DNA of 64,000 nucleotides. Source: Actinoplanes subtropicus. GTDB taxonomy: Bacteria; Actinomycetota; Actinomycetes; Mycobacteriales; Micromonosporaceae. Location of the stretch: assembly GCF_000721705.1 (NCBI RefSeq), contig NZ_JOJL01000019.1:57450-121449 (forward strand), in the 5' to 3' direction. The translations under genes and the position numbers were made by a program. Under the pieces are notes generated by a model that was not told where the DNA came from, ran no database searches, and worked only from the letters and a program-made list of their open reading frames with translations. How positions within the stretch are numbered: the first letter of the stretch is position 1; each line of letters opens with the position of its first letter. This document shows positions 1 to 7,154 of the stretch, piece by piece.

Positions 1-186
1 GACCCGTCCTTCGACGGCGACGCCGCCCTGCTGGCCGCCTTCTTCATCGCCGGCTACGGCACCGTCCTGGTGGAAACGGCCCGCCGCCTCATCGCGGACG
101 ACCCCCGCGACGACGTGCTCGCCGACCACCGAGCCCGCTTCGAGCGACTCTTCGACACCCTCACCCACGGCTTCGCGGGGCGCTGA
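1..186 (+). CDS. TetR-family regulator, C-terminal end only
   Basis: An open frame enters from the left edge and stops with TGA at 184-186, giving 61 residues of a C-terminus. The segment is helical, with a pattern (AAFFIAGYGTVLVETARRLI, then an acidic ADHRARFERLFDTL) that resembles the ligand-binding and dimerisation end of TetR-type repressors. No DNA-binding domain lies inside the window, so the family assignment rests on this tail alone. A 46-bp palindrome starts 20 bp downstream and could be its operator, although operators normally lie upstream. Confidence 0.5.
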   Translation, partial: DPSFDGDAALLAAFFIAGYGTVLVETARRLIADDPRDDVLADHRARFERLFDTLTHGFAGR

Positions 187-205
187 GCAGCGTCGATGAG
201 CATTG

Positions 206-251
206 GTATCGCTGGCGGTAGTATCGCGGCGGATACTACCGTCGGCGATAC
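206..251. promoter_or_regulatory. 46-bp interrupted palindrome between convergent genes
   Basis: The core is GGTAGTATC (217-225), a 6-bp centre, and GATACTACC (232-240). It is flanked at exactly equal distance by GTATCGC (206-212) and GCGATAC (245-251). Of the 23 base pairs about the axis at 228.5, 19 are complementary. GTATC occurs in each quarter, so the site looks like two nested operators for a dimeric repressor rather than a simple hairpin. It lies between the stop of a TetR-like gene and the stop codon of the facing gene. A terminator is the alternative, but there is no T-tract. Confidence 0.5.
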
Positions 252-1408
252 TAACCTTCGGCGGAGCGCATCGCGGGGGAGGCGTAGCCGGTCGGGACTC
301 GTACGCCGGCCAGCCAGGCGGTCAGGCGGTCGGCCTCGTCGTGCAGGGCTCGGGACGCCCACGGCGGGACCTCCTCGAGCAGGTGCACGCCGACCACACC
401 GGCCGGGTTCTGGGTCCAGCAGCCGACTACCCGGCCGTTCACCCATGCGGTTGTGCCCGCGTTGCCCGTACGGTCGAAGAGGTGTTGGCGGTGCGGGCCA
501 AGGTAGAAGTCGCGGGTCCGCCAGCCCATCACGGTCGGGTCGAGGACCGGCAGCAGAGCCACCCACGGGCCCGGGTCGGGCGCCTCGTCGACGTCGTCCG
601 GGAGCAGCCAGCCGGTCTCGCCGCCGGACAGCGTCACCGGGACCGCCTCCAGGGCGGCCAGCGCGGCACGGACCACCGACTTGGTCGAGCCCAGCCACCA
701 GACGATGTCGTCCTCGGTGCCGGGGCCGAAGCCGGCCAGCCAACGTTGCACCAGCTCGCGGTAGCCGGCCGCCGCGTCCAGCGAGGGCGGCACCGCGCCC
801 AGCCAGTGGCTCATCAGGGTCCAGCGCGGCCGGGAGACGGGCCAGCGGCCGGTGTTGACGCCGCGCACCACGTCGGCGGTCAGGCCGAGATGGGTCAGCA
901 CCCGGGACGCCGTCCACTGCTCGGCGGCGGAGGTCTGGACGCGTACGTCGATCAGCGGAACGGCCCGGCGGATCTCGCCCGCCGGAAGCCCCTCGGGCTT
1001 GTCCGCCAGCAGGTCCAGGACCTCGGCCCGGCCCCGCGCGAGCCAGTCGGCGGGCAGCCCGGCCCGGACCACGTCCCGGGTCATCCGGGCCTGCTCGGTG
1101 CCGGCCACCCGGGCCGACGCGCTCGGCCAGGCCGCCGGCAGCAGGTCGCGCGGGAAGACGAACAGCGTGCGCCGCATCGCCAGCTGCTTGACCAGGCTGC
1201 GATCGGTGTAGAGCGCACGGTCGAGATCGGCGACCGTGCAGTCGTCGAAGCGGGCCCGGCAGGTGAGATAGACCGTGGCCGGCTCGGTGGCGTGCAGCAC
1301 GGTCAGCGCCCGGGTCACGGCCTCGGGGGAGTCGACCCGGAAGGCCGGCGCCAGCGCGTGCCGGACCGCCAGCCTCGCCCGGCGCTCGTCGTCGGTCACC
1401 AGGCGCAT
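251..1408 (-). CDS. winged-helix DNA-binding protein, AlkZ/HTH_42-like
   Basis: This 385-residue protein belongs to the actinobacterial winged-helix family that includes the AlkZ DNA glycosylases (PF06224). The recognisable parts are the N-terminal ALTVLHATEPATVYL segment, the RRTLFVFPRDLLPAAW segment, and the C-terminal GTTAWVNGRVVGCW strand motif. AlkZ-type glycosylases carry a catalytic QxQ or QxD motif near the N-terminus. Here the equivalent stretch reads HATEPAT, so glycosylase activity is uncertain and the protein may only bind DNA. The ATG start is 38 bp from the divergent GlxA-type gene, and an AT-poor CAGGAT hexamer just upstream may be the -10 of a leaderless transcript. Confidence 0.75.
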   Translation of the reverse strand: MRLVTDDERRARLAVRHALAPAFRVDSPEAVTRALTVLHATEPATVYLTCRARFDDCTVADLDRALYTDRSLVKQLAMRRTLFVFPRDLLPAAWPSASARVAGTEQARMTRDVVRAGLPADWLARGRAEVLDLLADKPEGLPAGEIRRAVPLIDVRVQTSAAEQWTASRVLTHLGLTADVVRGVNTGRWPVSRPRWTLMSHWLGAVPPSLDAAAGYRELVQRWLAGFGPGTEDDIVWWLGSTKSVVRAALAALEAVPVTLSGGETGWLLPDDVDEAPDPGPWVALLPVLDPTVMGWRTRDFYLGPHRQHLFDRTGNAGTTAWVNGRVVGCWTQNPAGVVGVHLLEEVPPWASRALHDEADRLTAWLAGVRVPTGYASPAMRSAEG

Positions 1409-1434
1409 CGCGCCATCCTGTCACGCCCACGCCC

Positions 1435-1449
1435 TACCCTTGGCGCGTG
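1435..1449 (+). promoter_or_regulatory. -10 element of a leaderless promoter
   Basis: TACCCT (1435-1440) is followed after 6 bp by the GTG start at 1447. This TANNNT-N6-start arrangement is the usual signature of leaderless transcription in actinobacteria. There is no ribosome-binding site in front of this GTG. Confidence 0.5.
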
Positions 1450-2457
1450 CCCGCCGAACGCCTGCACCGCGTCGCCGTCCTCGTGCTCGAGGGCGCGAAG
1501 CCGCTCGACGTCGGCATCCCGGCGCAGGTGTTCACGACCAGATCGAGCATGCCGTACGAGGTCCGCGTCTGCGGTCCCGCGCCCGGACTGGTCACCGGCG
1601 GCGACGGCCTGTCCTACCACGTCGCGCACGGCCTGAGCACGCTCGACTGGGCCGACATCGTCTTCATCCCCGGCTACCGCTTCCCCGACCGGGAGGACCC
1701 GCCACCCGCCGTCGTCGACGCCCTGCTCGCCGCGCACGCCGCGGGGAAACGGCTGGCGGCGATCTCGACCGGCGCGTTCGCCCTGGCGGCCACCGGCCTG
1801 CTCGACGGCAAACGGGCCACCACGCATTGGCATTACACCCGCCAGCTCGCCCTCAAGCACCCGCGCGTACGCGTGGACGAGAACGTGCTCTTCGTCGACG
1901 AGGGCAGCGTGCTGACCTCCGCGGGCGCCGCCTCGGGCATCGACCTGTGCCTGCACATCCTGCGCGGCGACCTGGGCATGGCGGCCTCCAACCACGCGGC
2001 CCGCCGGCTGGTCGCAGCCCCCTACCGCAGCGGTGGCCAGGCCCAGTACGTGCCGCGCAGCGTCCCCGAGCCGCCGGGTTCGCGGTTCGCCGCGACGCGG
2101 GAGTGGGCGCTGCACCGGCTCGACAAGCCGCTCACCCTCGAGATCCTGGCCCGGCACGCCGCGGTCTCGCCGCGCACCTTCTCCCGGCGCTTCCTCGAGG
2201 ACACCGGCTACACGCCGATGCAGTGGGTGCTGCGTGCCCGCATCGACATGGCCCGCGAGTTGCTCGAGCTCTCCGGGCGCAGCGTCGAGCAGATCGCCGC
2301 GGATGTCGGCATGGGCACCGGGTCGAACCTGCGCCTGCACTTCCAGCGCCTCCTCGGCACCACGCCGAGCCAGTACCGCCGCACCTTCGGTGGCCAGATT
2401 CTTGCGAACCCTGGCGCGCCAGCCACTGTCGATCTCCCGCCCGGCGAAACAGGCTAG
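1447..2457 (+). CDS. GlxA-family transcriptional regulator (DJ-1/PfpI plus AraC)
   Basis: This 336-residue regulator has two domains. Residues 1-175 form a DJ-1/PfpI-like domain (RVAVLVLEGAKPLDVGIPAQVF, then STGAFALAATGLLDGKRATTHW, with the usual nucleophile Cys position occupied by Thr/Gly as is common in regulators). Residues 215-325 form an AraC-type double helix-turn-helix (SPRTFSRRFLEDTGYTP and a second HTH ending TTPSQYRRTF). GlxA-type proteins generally activate neighbouring catabolic or redox genes. The next gene, GAPDH, begins 4 bp after this stop, so the two are almost certainly co-transcribed, an unusual pairing. Confidence 0.88.
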   Translation: MPAERLHRVAVLVLEGAKPLDVGIPAQVFTTRSSMPYEVRVCGPAPGLVTGGDGLSYHVAHGLSTLDWADIVFIPGYRFPDREDPPPAVVDALLAAHAAGKRLAAISTGAFALAATGLLDGKRATTHWHYTRQLALKHPRVRVDENVLFVDEGSVLTSAGAASGIDLCLHILRGDLGMAASNHAARRLVAAPYRSGGQAQYVPRSVPEPPGSRFAATREWALHRLDKPLTLEILARHAAVSPRTFSRRFLEDTGYTPMQWVLRARIDMARELLELSGRSVEQIAADVGMGTGSNLRLHFQRLLGTTPSQYRRTFGGQILANPGAPATVDLPPGETG

Positions 2458-2461
2458 GGGC

Positions 2462-3457
2462 ATGACTCGCATTGCCATCAACGGATTCGGCCGCATCGGG
2501 CGCAACGTCCTGCGCGCCCTGCTCGAACGGGACAGCAAGCTGGAGGTCGTCGCCGTCAACGACCTCGCCGAACCGCAGGCCCTCGCCCGTCTGCTCGCCT
2601 TCGACTCCACCTCGGGCCGGCTCGGCCGCCCGGTCAGCGTGGACGGCGACACCCTGGTCGTCGACGGCCGGCGCATCAAGGTGCTCGCCGAGCGGGAGCC
2701 GGCCGCGCTGCCCTGGGCCTCGCTGGGGGTCGAGGTGGTGCTGGAGGCGACCGGCCGGTTCACCTCCGCCGCGGCCGCCCGGGCGCATCTCGGCGCGGGC
2801 GCCCGGAAGGTGCTGGTCGGCGCGCCCTCGGACGGCGCCGACGTGACCATCGCCTTCGGCGTCAACACCGGCGCGTACGACCCGGCCGCGCACACCATCG
2901 TCTCGAACGCGTCGTGCACGACCAACGCGCTCGCCCCGCTGGCGGCCGTGCTCGACGAGCTGGCCGGCATCGAGCACGGCTTCATGACCACGGTGCACGC
3001 GTACACCCAGGAGCAGAACCTGCAGGACGGCCCGCACCGGGACGCCCGCCGGGCCCGGGCCGCTGCGGTCAACATCGTGCCGACCACCACGGGCGCGGCC
3101 AAGGCGATCGGCAAGGTACTGCCCAACCTGGACGGCCGACTCTCCGGCGACGCGATCCGGGTGCCGGTGCCGGTCGGCTCGATCGTCGAGCTGAACACCA
3201 CGGTGAGCCGGGACGTGACCCGCGACGAGGTGCTGACCGCGTACCGGGTGGCCGCGGACGGGCCGCTCGCCGGGATCCTGGAGTACTCGGACGACGAACT
3301 GGTGTCCTCGGACATCACCGGCAACCCGGCGTCGTCCATCTTCGACTCGAAGCTCACCCGGGTCGACGGCCGGCACGTCAAGGTGGTCGCCTGGTACGAC
3401 AACGAGTGGGGCTTCTCGCACCGGGTCGTGGACACCCTGGAGCTGATCTCGGGGTGA
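2462..3457 (+). CDS. gap: type I glyceraldehyde-3-phosphate dehydrogenase
   Basis: The 331-residue enzyme oxidises glyceraldehyde-3-phosphate to 1,3-bisphosphoglycerate in glycolysis. The NAD-binding GFGRIGR motif is at residues 8-14, followed by the acidic VVAVNDL that favours NAD over NADP. The catalytic SNASCTTN has its Cys at about residue 152, and the C-terminus carries WYDNEWGFSHR. Length and motifs are complete. ATG at 2462 was chosen because the protein begins there at the canonical MTRIAINGFGR; the frame is open further upstream only as an overlap of the regulator gene. It sits directly behind a GlxA-type regulator instead of with pgk/tpi, suggesting a second, specially regulated GAPDH. 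Confidence 0.93.
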   Translation: MTRIAINGFGRIGRNVLRALLERDSKLEVVAVNDLAEPQALARLLAFDSTSGRLGRPVSVDGDTLVVDGRRIKVLAEREPAALPWASLGVEVVLEATGRFTSAAAARAHLGAGARKVLVGAPSDGADVTIAFGVNTGAYDPAAHTIVSNASCTTNALAPLAAVLDELAGIEHGFMTTVHAYTQEQNLQDGPHRDARRARAAAVNIVPTTTGAAKAIGKVLPNLDGRLSGDAIRVPVPVGSIVELNTTVSRDVTRDEVLTAYRVAADGPLAGILEYSDDELVSSDITGNPASSIFDSKLTRVDGRHVKVVAWYDNEWGFSHRVVDTLELISG

Positions 3458-3459
3458 GA

Positions 3460-3475
3460 TACCCCGGCGGGGGTA
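3460..3475. promoter_or_regulatory. TACCCC-N4-GGGGTA dyad
   Basis: A perfect 6-4-6 inverted repeat lies 3 bp after the gap stop and 60 bp before the next start. Its form matches the published shape of CsoR-family copper-repressor operators (TACCC..GGGTA). It could equally be a GC-rich terminator hairpin for gap, though no T-run follows. No copper gene is adjacent. Confidence 0.35.
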
Positions 3476-3534
3476 CGCGGACTGACCCCCGCCGAGCGAC
3501 GACCCGGGCGGCGCCCGGCCATAGCGCCGGCGGC

Positions 3535-3888
3535 ATGACAACCGTCCTGAATTCGCCGGTCACCGCCATGCCGCGGTATCGACCGCGCACCATCCTCGCC
3601 CTGTGGCTGGCCGCGGCCGGTCCGATGGGCATCCTCGCCTGGGTCGTCGCGCCCGCCGTCGCCGGTCCGGACCCGGCACCGGGCAGATTCGCCACGTGTC
3701 TGATCGCGGCGTTGACCGCGGGACTCGTCTGGCAGTTCGTCCTGGTCCTGATCGTGGTCTATCGCGAACGCGGAAGCCTGCGCTGGTCCGTCCTCAAGGA
3801 CGCCCTCTGGCTGCGCGGCGGCCGGTTCCTCTGGTGGGGCCTCGCCGCGATCGCGGCGATCGGCGTGATCGAGGCGCCAGTCCGATGA
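3535..3888 (+). CDS. small membrane protein resembling the N-terminus of CPBP-type proteins
   Basis: This 117-residue protein has about three hydrophobic segments (LALWLAAAGPMGILAWVVAPAV, TCLIAALTAGLVWQFVLVLIVV, FLWWGLAAIAAIGVI). The first two resemble the start of actinobacterial CPBP-family intramembrane protease-like proteins, but the conserved protease core (EExxxR and later His motifs) is absent. The gene ends abruptly with an ATGA overlap into a 38-residue hydrophobic frame. It may be a truncated relic or a stand-alone small membrane protein. Expression seems possible from the dyad-bearing region upstream. Confidence 0.55.
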   Translation: MTTVLNSPVTAMPRYRPRTILALWLAAAGPMGILAWVVAPAVAGPDPAPGRFATCLIAALTAGLVWQFVLVLIVVYRERGSLRWSVLKDALWLRGGRFLWWGLAAIAAIGVIEAPVR

Positions 3889-4001
3889 CGGCGGCCGGGG
3901 TGCTCTTCAGCTGGCTGCTCGCCTGGGGGCTCGGCTTCGGCGCGCGCGACCGGGCCCAGGCGGTGGTGATCGCCTACCGGGCGGGGCTGGTCACACCGTA
4001 G
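3885..4001 (+). CDS. 38-residue hydrophobic ORF coupled to the preceding gene
   Basis: The ATG overlaps the preceding stop (ATGA), a typical translational-coupling arrangement. It encodes one membrane-spanning segment (GVLFSWLLAWGLGFGA) followed by a short polar tail. I recognise no family. It may be a genuine small protein or a leftover of the larger membrane protein of which the upstream gene looks like a fragment. Confidence 0.35.
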   Translation: MTAAGVLFSWLLAWGLGFGARDRAQAVVIAYRAGLVTP

Positions 4002-4047
4002 TCCGTCGTCTCTACGCTTTTCCCTGCGCGGTCGTGCCCTTTGGTCC

Positions 4048-4920
4048 CTACGCGGTCGTGCCGAGCAGGCTCTTCTCGGGGAGGCCGCAGGCGCGTTGGG
4101 CCTTGCGGGCGTGGCTGTCCATCGACGCGGCCATCGCCAGCAGCTGGGTGACCGTCTTGGCGTCCGGATCGTCGAGGTGGCCCTTGCCCACGATCGTCTT
4201 CAGCGTGTCGACGTCGTCGGCCAGATCGTGCGTGGCCTCCTTCAGCTCACCGTGGAAGAAGAGCAGGTCCGCCCGGCTGTTCAGTGCCTTCTCGGCGTCG
4301 TCGAGCTCGGCGACGGCCGGCTCGTCGCTGCCGCCCTTCTTGCCGCTGCTCGCGGCGGTGTCGTCGCCGAGCCCCTGAACGGCGTCGCACACCTGGCCCT
4401 TGGCCCAGGCATCGGCGGCGAAGGCGCCCCCACCCCCGAGGACGACCAGCGCGACGACCGCGATCAGGGCGAGCTTCTGCCCGACGCCCGACTTCTTGAC
4501 GACCAGCCCCGGTGCCCCCGCCGTAACGATGTAGGCCGGCTGGCCGTCCGGCGGCACGTCCCAGGACGGCGGCTGGTAACCGGGCGGTTGGTAACCGGGC
4601 GGCTGGTAACCGGGCGGCGCCTGTGGCGGCGGCTGCTGCTGATAGGCGGCCGGCGGCTGGTAGCCCGGCTGCGGCTGGTATCCGGGCGGCCCCTGTGGCG
4701 GCTGCTGCTGGTAGGCAGGCTGCGTCTGTGGCGGCTGCTCCTGATATGCGGGCGGCGGCTGCTGCTGGTATGCGGGCGGCGGCTGCTGCTGGTAGCCGAG
4801 TGACGGCTGCGACTGCTGCTGGTAGGCGGGCGCCTGCGGATATACCGGCGGCGGGGCGGCCTGCTGATACGCCGGGTCATACCCGTATTCGGGCTGCTGG
4901 GCGTGCTCGTACTGAGTCAT
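4048..4920 (-). CDS. Pro/Gln/Tyr-rich single-pass membrane protein
   Basis: The 290-residue protein begins at ATG 4920 (MTQYEHAQQPEYGYDP). Residues 15-125 are low-complexity repeats of YQQQPPPA and PPGYQ. A transmembrane helix follows at about 145-165 (LALIAVVALVVLGGGGAFAA), then a roughly 125-residue extracellular, mostly helical domain with two cysteines (QVCDAV and RACGLP). Many actinomycete envelope proteins carry such disordered cytoplasmic tails. The repeats are visible in the DNA as GGTTGGTAACCGGGC units at 4573-4616. It is the last gene of a four-gene minus-strand unit starting at 7640. Function unknown. Confidence 0.75.
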   Translation of the reverse strand: MTQYEHAQQPEYGYDPAYQQAAPPPVYPQAPAYQQQSQPSLGYQQQPPPAYQQQPPPAYQEQPPQTQPAYQQQPPQGPPGYQPQPGYQPPAAYQQQPPPQAPPGYQPPGYQPPGYQPPSWDVPPDGQPAYIVTAGAPGLVVKKSGVGQKLALIAVVALVVLGGGGAFAADAWAKGQVCDAVQGLGDDTAASSGKKGGSDEPAVAELDDAEKALNSRADLLFFHGELKEATHDLADDVDTLKTIVGKGHLDDPDAKTVTQLLAMAASMDSHARKAQRACGLPEKSLLGTTA

Positions 4921-4984
4921 CGGCCGGTCCGTTCCTAGAGGCGTCCCCTCCCCTTCGGCAGAACCACCCCGAACCTGACCCCAC

Positions 4985-5464
4985 TCACCCCGCCGGTTCC
5001 GCCTGCACCTTCTCCCGCCGGCGCCGCCCCCAGCTACGCGTCTCGTCCAGCACCAGCGCGTCGATCGCCGCCACCAACTCCCGCTGCCGCTCCGGCGTAC
5101 GTTCCGCCTCGGCCAGCAACCGATACTGCGAGATCTCCGCCTCGGCCTTGGCCCGCGCCTCCGACGCCGCCAGCCAGTCGTCATGCCACGAAACAATCCG
5201 CCGCAGCCCGGCAAGGAAGGCCACCGACGCCGCCACCGTCGCCGTGATCCAGGCCGGCGCACTCAACGCCGCCAGCACGGTCGCCGCCCCCGCCAGAAAC
5301 AGCGCCCCCGACTCCGACAACACGTACCGCATCCGGGTCCGGCGCATCTGCCCCCGATACCAGTCGAGCTGCACCATGGCATGCACGAGCGCCCGATCCC
5401 CCAGCTCCTCCTCAGAAAGCCGCCGGTCAATCTCGATGAGCTGCTGCCGCTGCGCGTGCGTCAC
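4985..5464 (-). CDS. SLATT-like (DUF4231-type) two-helix membrane protein
   Basis: The 159-residue protein has a polar N-terminal part (QQLIEIDRRLSEEEL), the conserved-looking WYRGQMRRTRMRYVLSE, two adjacent membrane helices (SGALFLAGAATVLAALSAP and WITATVAASVAFLAGLR), and a long C-terminal helix (WHDDWLAASEARAKAEAEIS). This layout matches the SLATT/DUF4231 family, predicted pore-forming effectors often linked to nucleotide-signalling conflict systems. No SMODS or SLOG partner is present here. GTG 5464 was chosen because an upstream ATG at 5536 would overlap the preceding gene by 50 bp. It lies between a signal peptidase fusion and a Pro-rich membrane protein. Confidence 0.6.
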   Translation of the reverse strand: MTHAQRQQLIEIDRRLSEEELGDRALVHAMVQLDWYRGQMRRTRMRYVLSESGALFLAGAATVLAALSAPAWITATVAASVAFLAGLRRIVSWHDDWLAASEARAKAEAEISQYRLLAEAERTPERQRELVAAIDALVLDETRSWGRRRREKVQAEPAG

Positions 5465-5486
5465 GCCCCACAGTCTGCCGTGAAGG

Positions 5487-7064
5487 TCAAGAAACCTGCG
5501 AAGGCGACGAATCCTTCCGCCGATGCGACCCCACACCGGGCCGCCCGATCAGCTCGACGTTCTGCAGCGTCGGCTCGTCCAGCGGCACCCGATACCGATA
5601 CGTGATCCCTTCATCCCGCACCACGAAGTCATCCGCATCGGGCCTTCGCCACGTCAGGATCATCTGCCCATACTTCTCGGCGAGCTTCACGAGAGCCGGA
5701 AAGTTGTCGACGTTGACGACCGGCTTCCCCGGCGGGCTCGGCATCGGCTCGACATGCACTAGATGCTGCGGATAGCGACGCTCGATGTCGGCACGGGTCC
5801 GCACGGGCATCTTGCGGAGGGCGGCGAGGAGGACCACGGCGGCGATCGCGATCGCACCGATCAGGGCGAGAATCGCATAGGACCGGGCCTGCGCGGCCAT
5901 CATGAGGGAATAGCCGGAGATCGTTATCTCGCGTGCCTTCGTGACGTCGGAGGGGGCTGTGCCCGTGGTGTCCGTCCTGAATTTTGCCTGTGGGCCGGTC
6001 GTCATCTGGACCGCGTCCACGACGAGTGTCAAAGGCGCGGCCAGGACGGGAAGGCCGCCTGATGTGACCTGCGCGGACAGTTCGATCGCCACCTGCCCCT
6101 TCGGTCCGGCGCCGATCGCTTCCGCCGCCTGGTCAGCGCGGGCGACCAGAGCGGGCAGGTCGAGGGTGACGGTTGCGTCGAACCTGGTGCCGGTGAACTG
6201 CGTTTTCCTCACCAGCGTCTGGCGGGTGTGCCAGCCTGTCCCGTTGGACAACGTAGCCAGGAGCGTGAAGAACCCAGCCGGCCCCTCATAGTGCGCATTG
6301 AGGTCGACACGGTTGGCGAGCTTGCGGAAGATCGGGTCCGGCGACCGTGCCGTTGTGTCGTCGTAGGCCGGGGACTTGGGCACCTTCGCAGAATAGGAAT
6401 ACGTGATCGACTGGTCGGGGGACTTCTCGCCGGCCCGCGTCTCGGCGATCGGCTTGATCCAGCCGAGCACTCCCAACGTCACGCCGAGCAGGGTCAGTAC
6501 CGCTGCGGCCGCCGCTGCGGTCCGTAGCACGGGCGACAGGCGCTGTACCGCCTTCAGGACCGCCGCCGCGGTCGCCAATGAGCCCGCACTGCCCGACGAC
6601 ATGGCCTTCACCCTTTTCTTCCGGCGCCCGCGTGGTATGTCTCGCCGTGTTCGTGCCTTCGCGGCTCCCCCGCTGATGACGAGAAAGCTGAGCATGCTGA
6701 TCCCACTCGGGCCCATCAGCGGCTTCAGCCACACGCCACCGTGCGGAATGTGCAGGATCGGGCGGCCGATCATCTCCTCGGTCGTGGGATGCAACAGGTC
6801 GGTCGACTCGTTGTTGTCGCCCTTCATCACGAATCCCGCGGAGCCGTTCCCGCCGATGATGCGATGCAGGATCCGCTGCCCGGGACTTTTCCCATGGTAG
6901 GCGGCGATCTGCCCGACATGGTATGAATCGGCCTTCATGACGAAGACCAGATCACCCTGGTAGTAGACCGGGTTCATGCTGATGCCCTGGGTGATGACGT
7001 AGCCGATCCGCTCGGTCATGAAAGCCCAAGCACCGATGGCCGCCATCCCGAGGATGGCGGCCAC
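5487..7064 (-). CDS. ER/SipW-type signal peptidase I fused to a DUF5305-like domain
   Basis: This 525-residue membrane protein has an N-terminal S26 peptidase domain (about 1-125). Its catalytic Ser is in GISMNP at residue 29, and the second catalytic position is His in RILHRI rather than Lys, as in ER, archaeal and SipW-type enzymes. A GDNNES box follows. A basic linker (RRKKRVK) leads to a second membrane helix near residue 190 and a beta-rich extracytoplasmic region (ITYSYSAKVPKSPAYDD) resembling DUF5305. Another helix (about 390-410) and a cytoplasmic tail end the protein. DUF5305 usually occurs as a separate neighbour of SipW-like peptidases. The start is GTG; the frame is open back to the stop of the upstream gene without another usual start codon. 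Confidence 0.75.
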   Translation of the reverse strand: MAAILGMAAIGAWAFMTERIGYVITQGISMNPVYYQGDLVFVMKADSYHVGQIAAYHGKSPGQRILHRIIGGNGSAGFVMKGDNNESTDLLHPTTEEMIGRPILHIPHGGVWLKPLMGPSGISMLSFLVISGGAAKARTRRDIPRGRRKKRVKAMSSGSAGSLATAAAVLKAVQRLSPVLRTAAAAAAVLTLLGVTLGVLGWIKPIAETRAGEKSPDQSITYSYSAKVPKSPAYDDTTARSPDPIFRKLANRVDLNAHYEGPAGFFTLLATLSNGTGWHTRQTLVRKTQFTGTRFDATVTLDLPALVARADQAAEAIGAGPKGQVAIELSAQVTSGGLPVLAAPLTLVVDAVQMTTGPQAKFRTDTTGTAPSDVTKAREITISGYSLMMAAQARSYAILALIGAIAIAAVVLLAALRKMPVRTRADIERRYPQHLVHVEPMPSPPGKPVVNVDNFPALVKLAEKYGQMILTWRRPDADDFVVRDEGITYRYRVPLDEPTLQNVELIGRPGVGSHRRKDSSPSQVS

Positions 7065-7154
7065 GATGTACGTACGAAGAGATCGCTGGATCGGTTCCCC
7101 CGGATTCGTGGAGCTAACGTCAGCCTCGCACTCCGAGTCGCCGAATGAAGCGGG

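Noticed and set aside
1396..3522. A 708-codon minus-strand frame opposite GlxA and gap
   Set aside because: Shadow of two clear genes on the plus strand; no recognisable protein.
4573..4616. Direct repeats resembling a short repeat array
   Set aside because: They encode PPGYQ repeats of the Pro-rich protein; no spacers, so not CRISPR or iterons.
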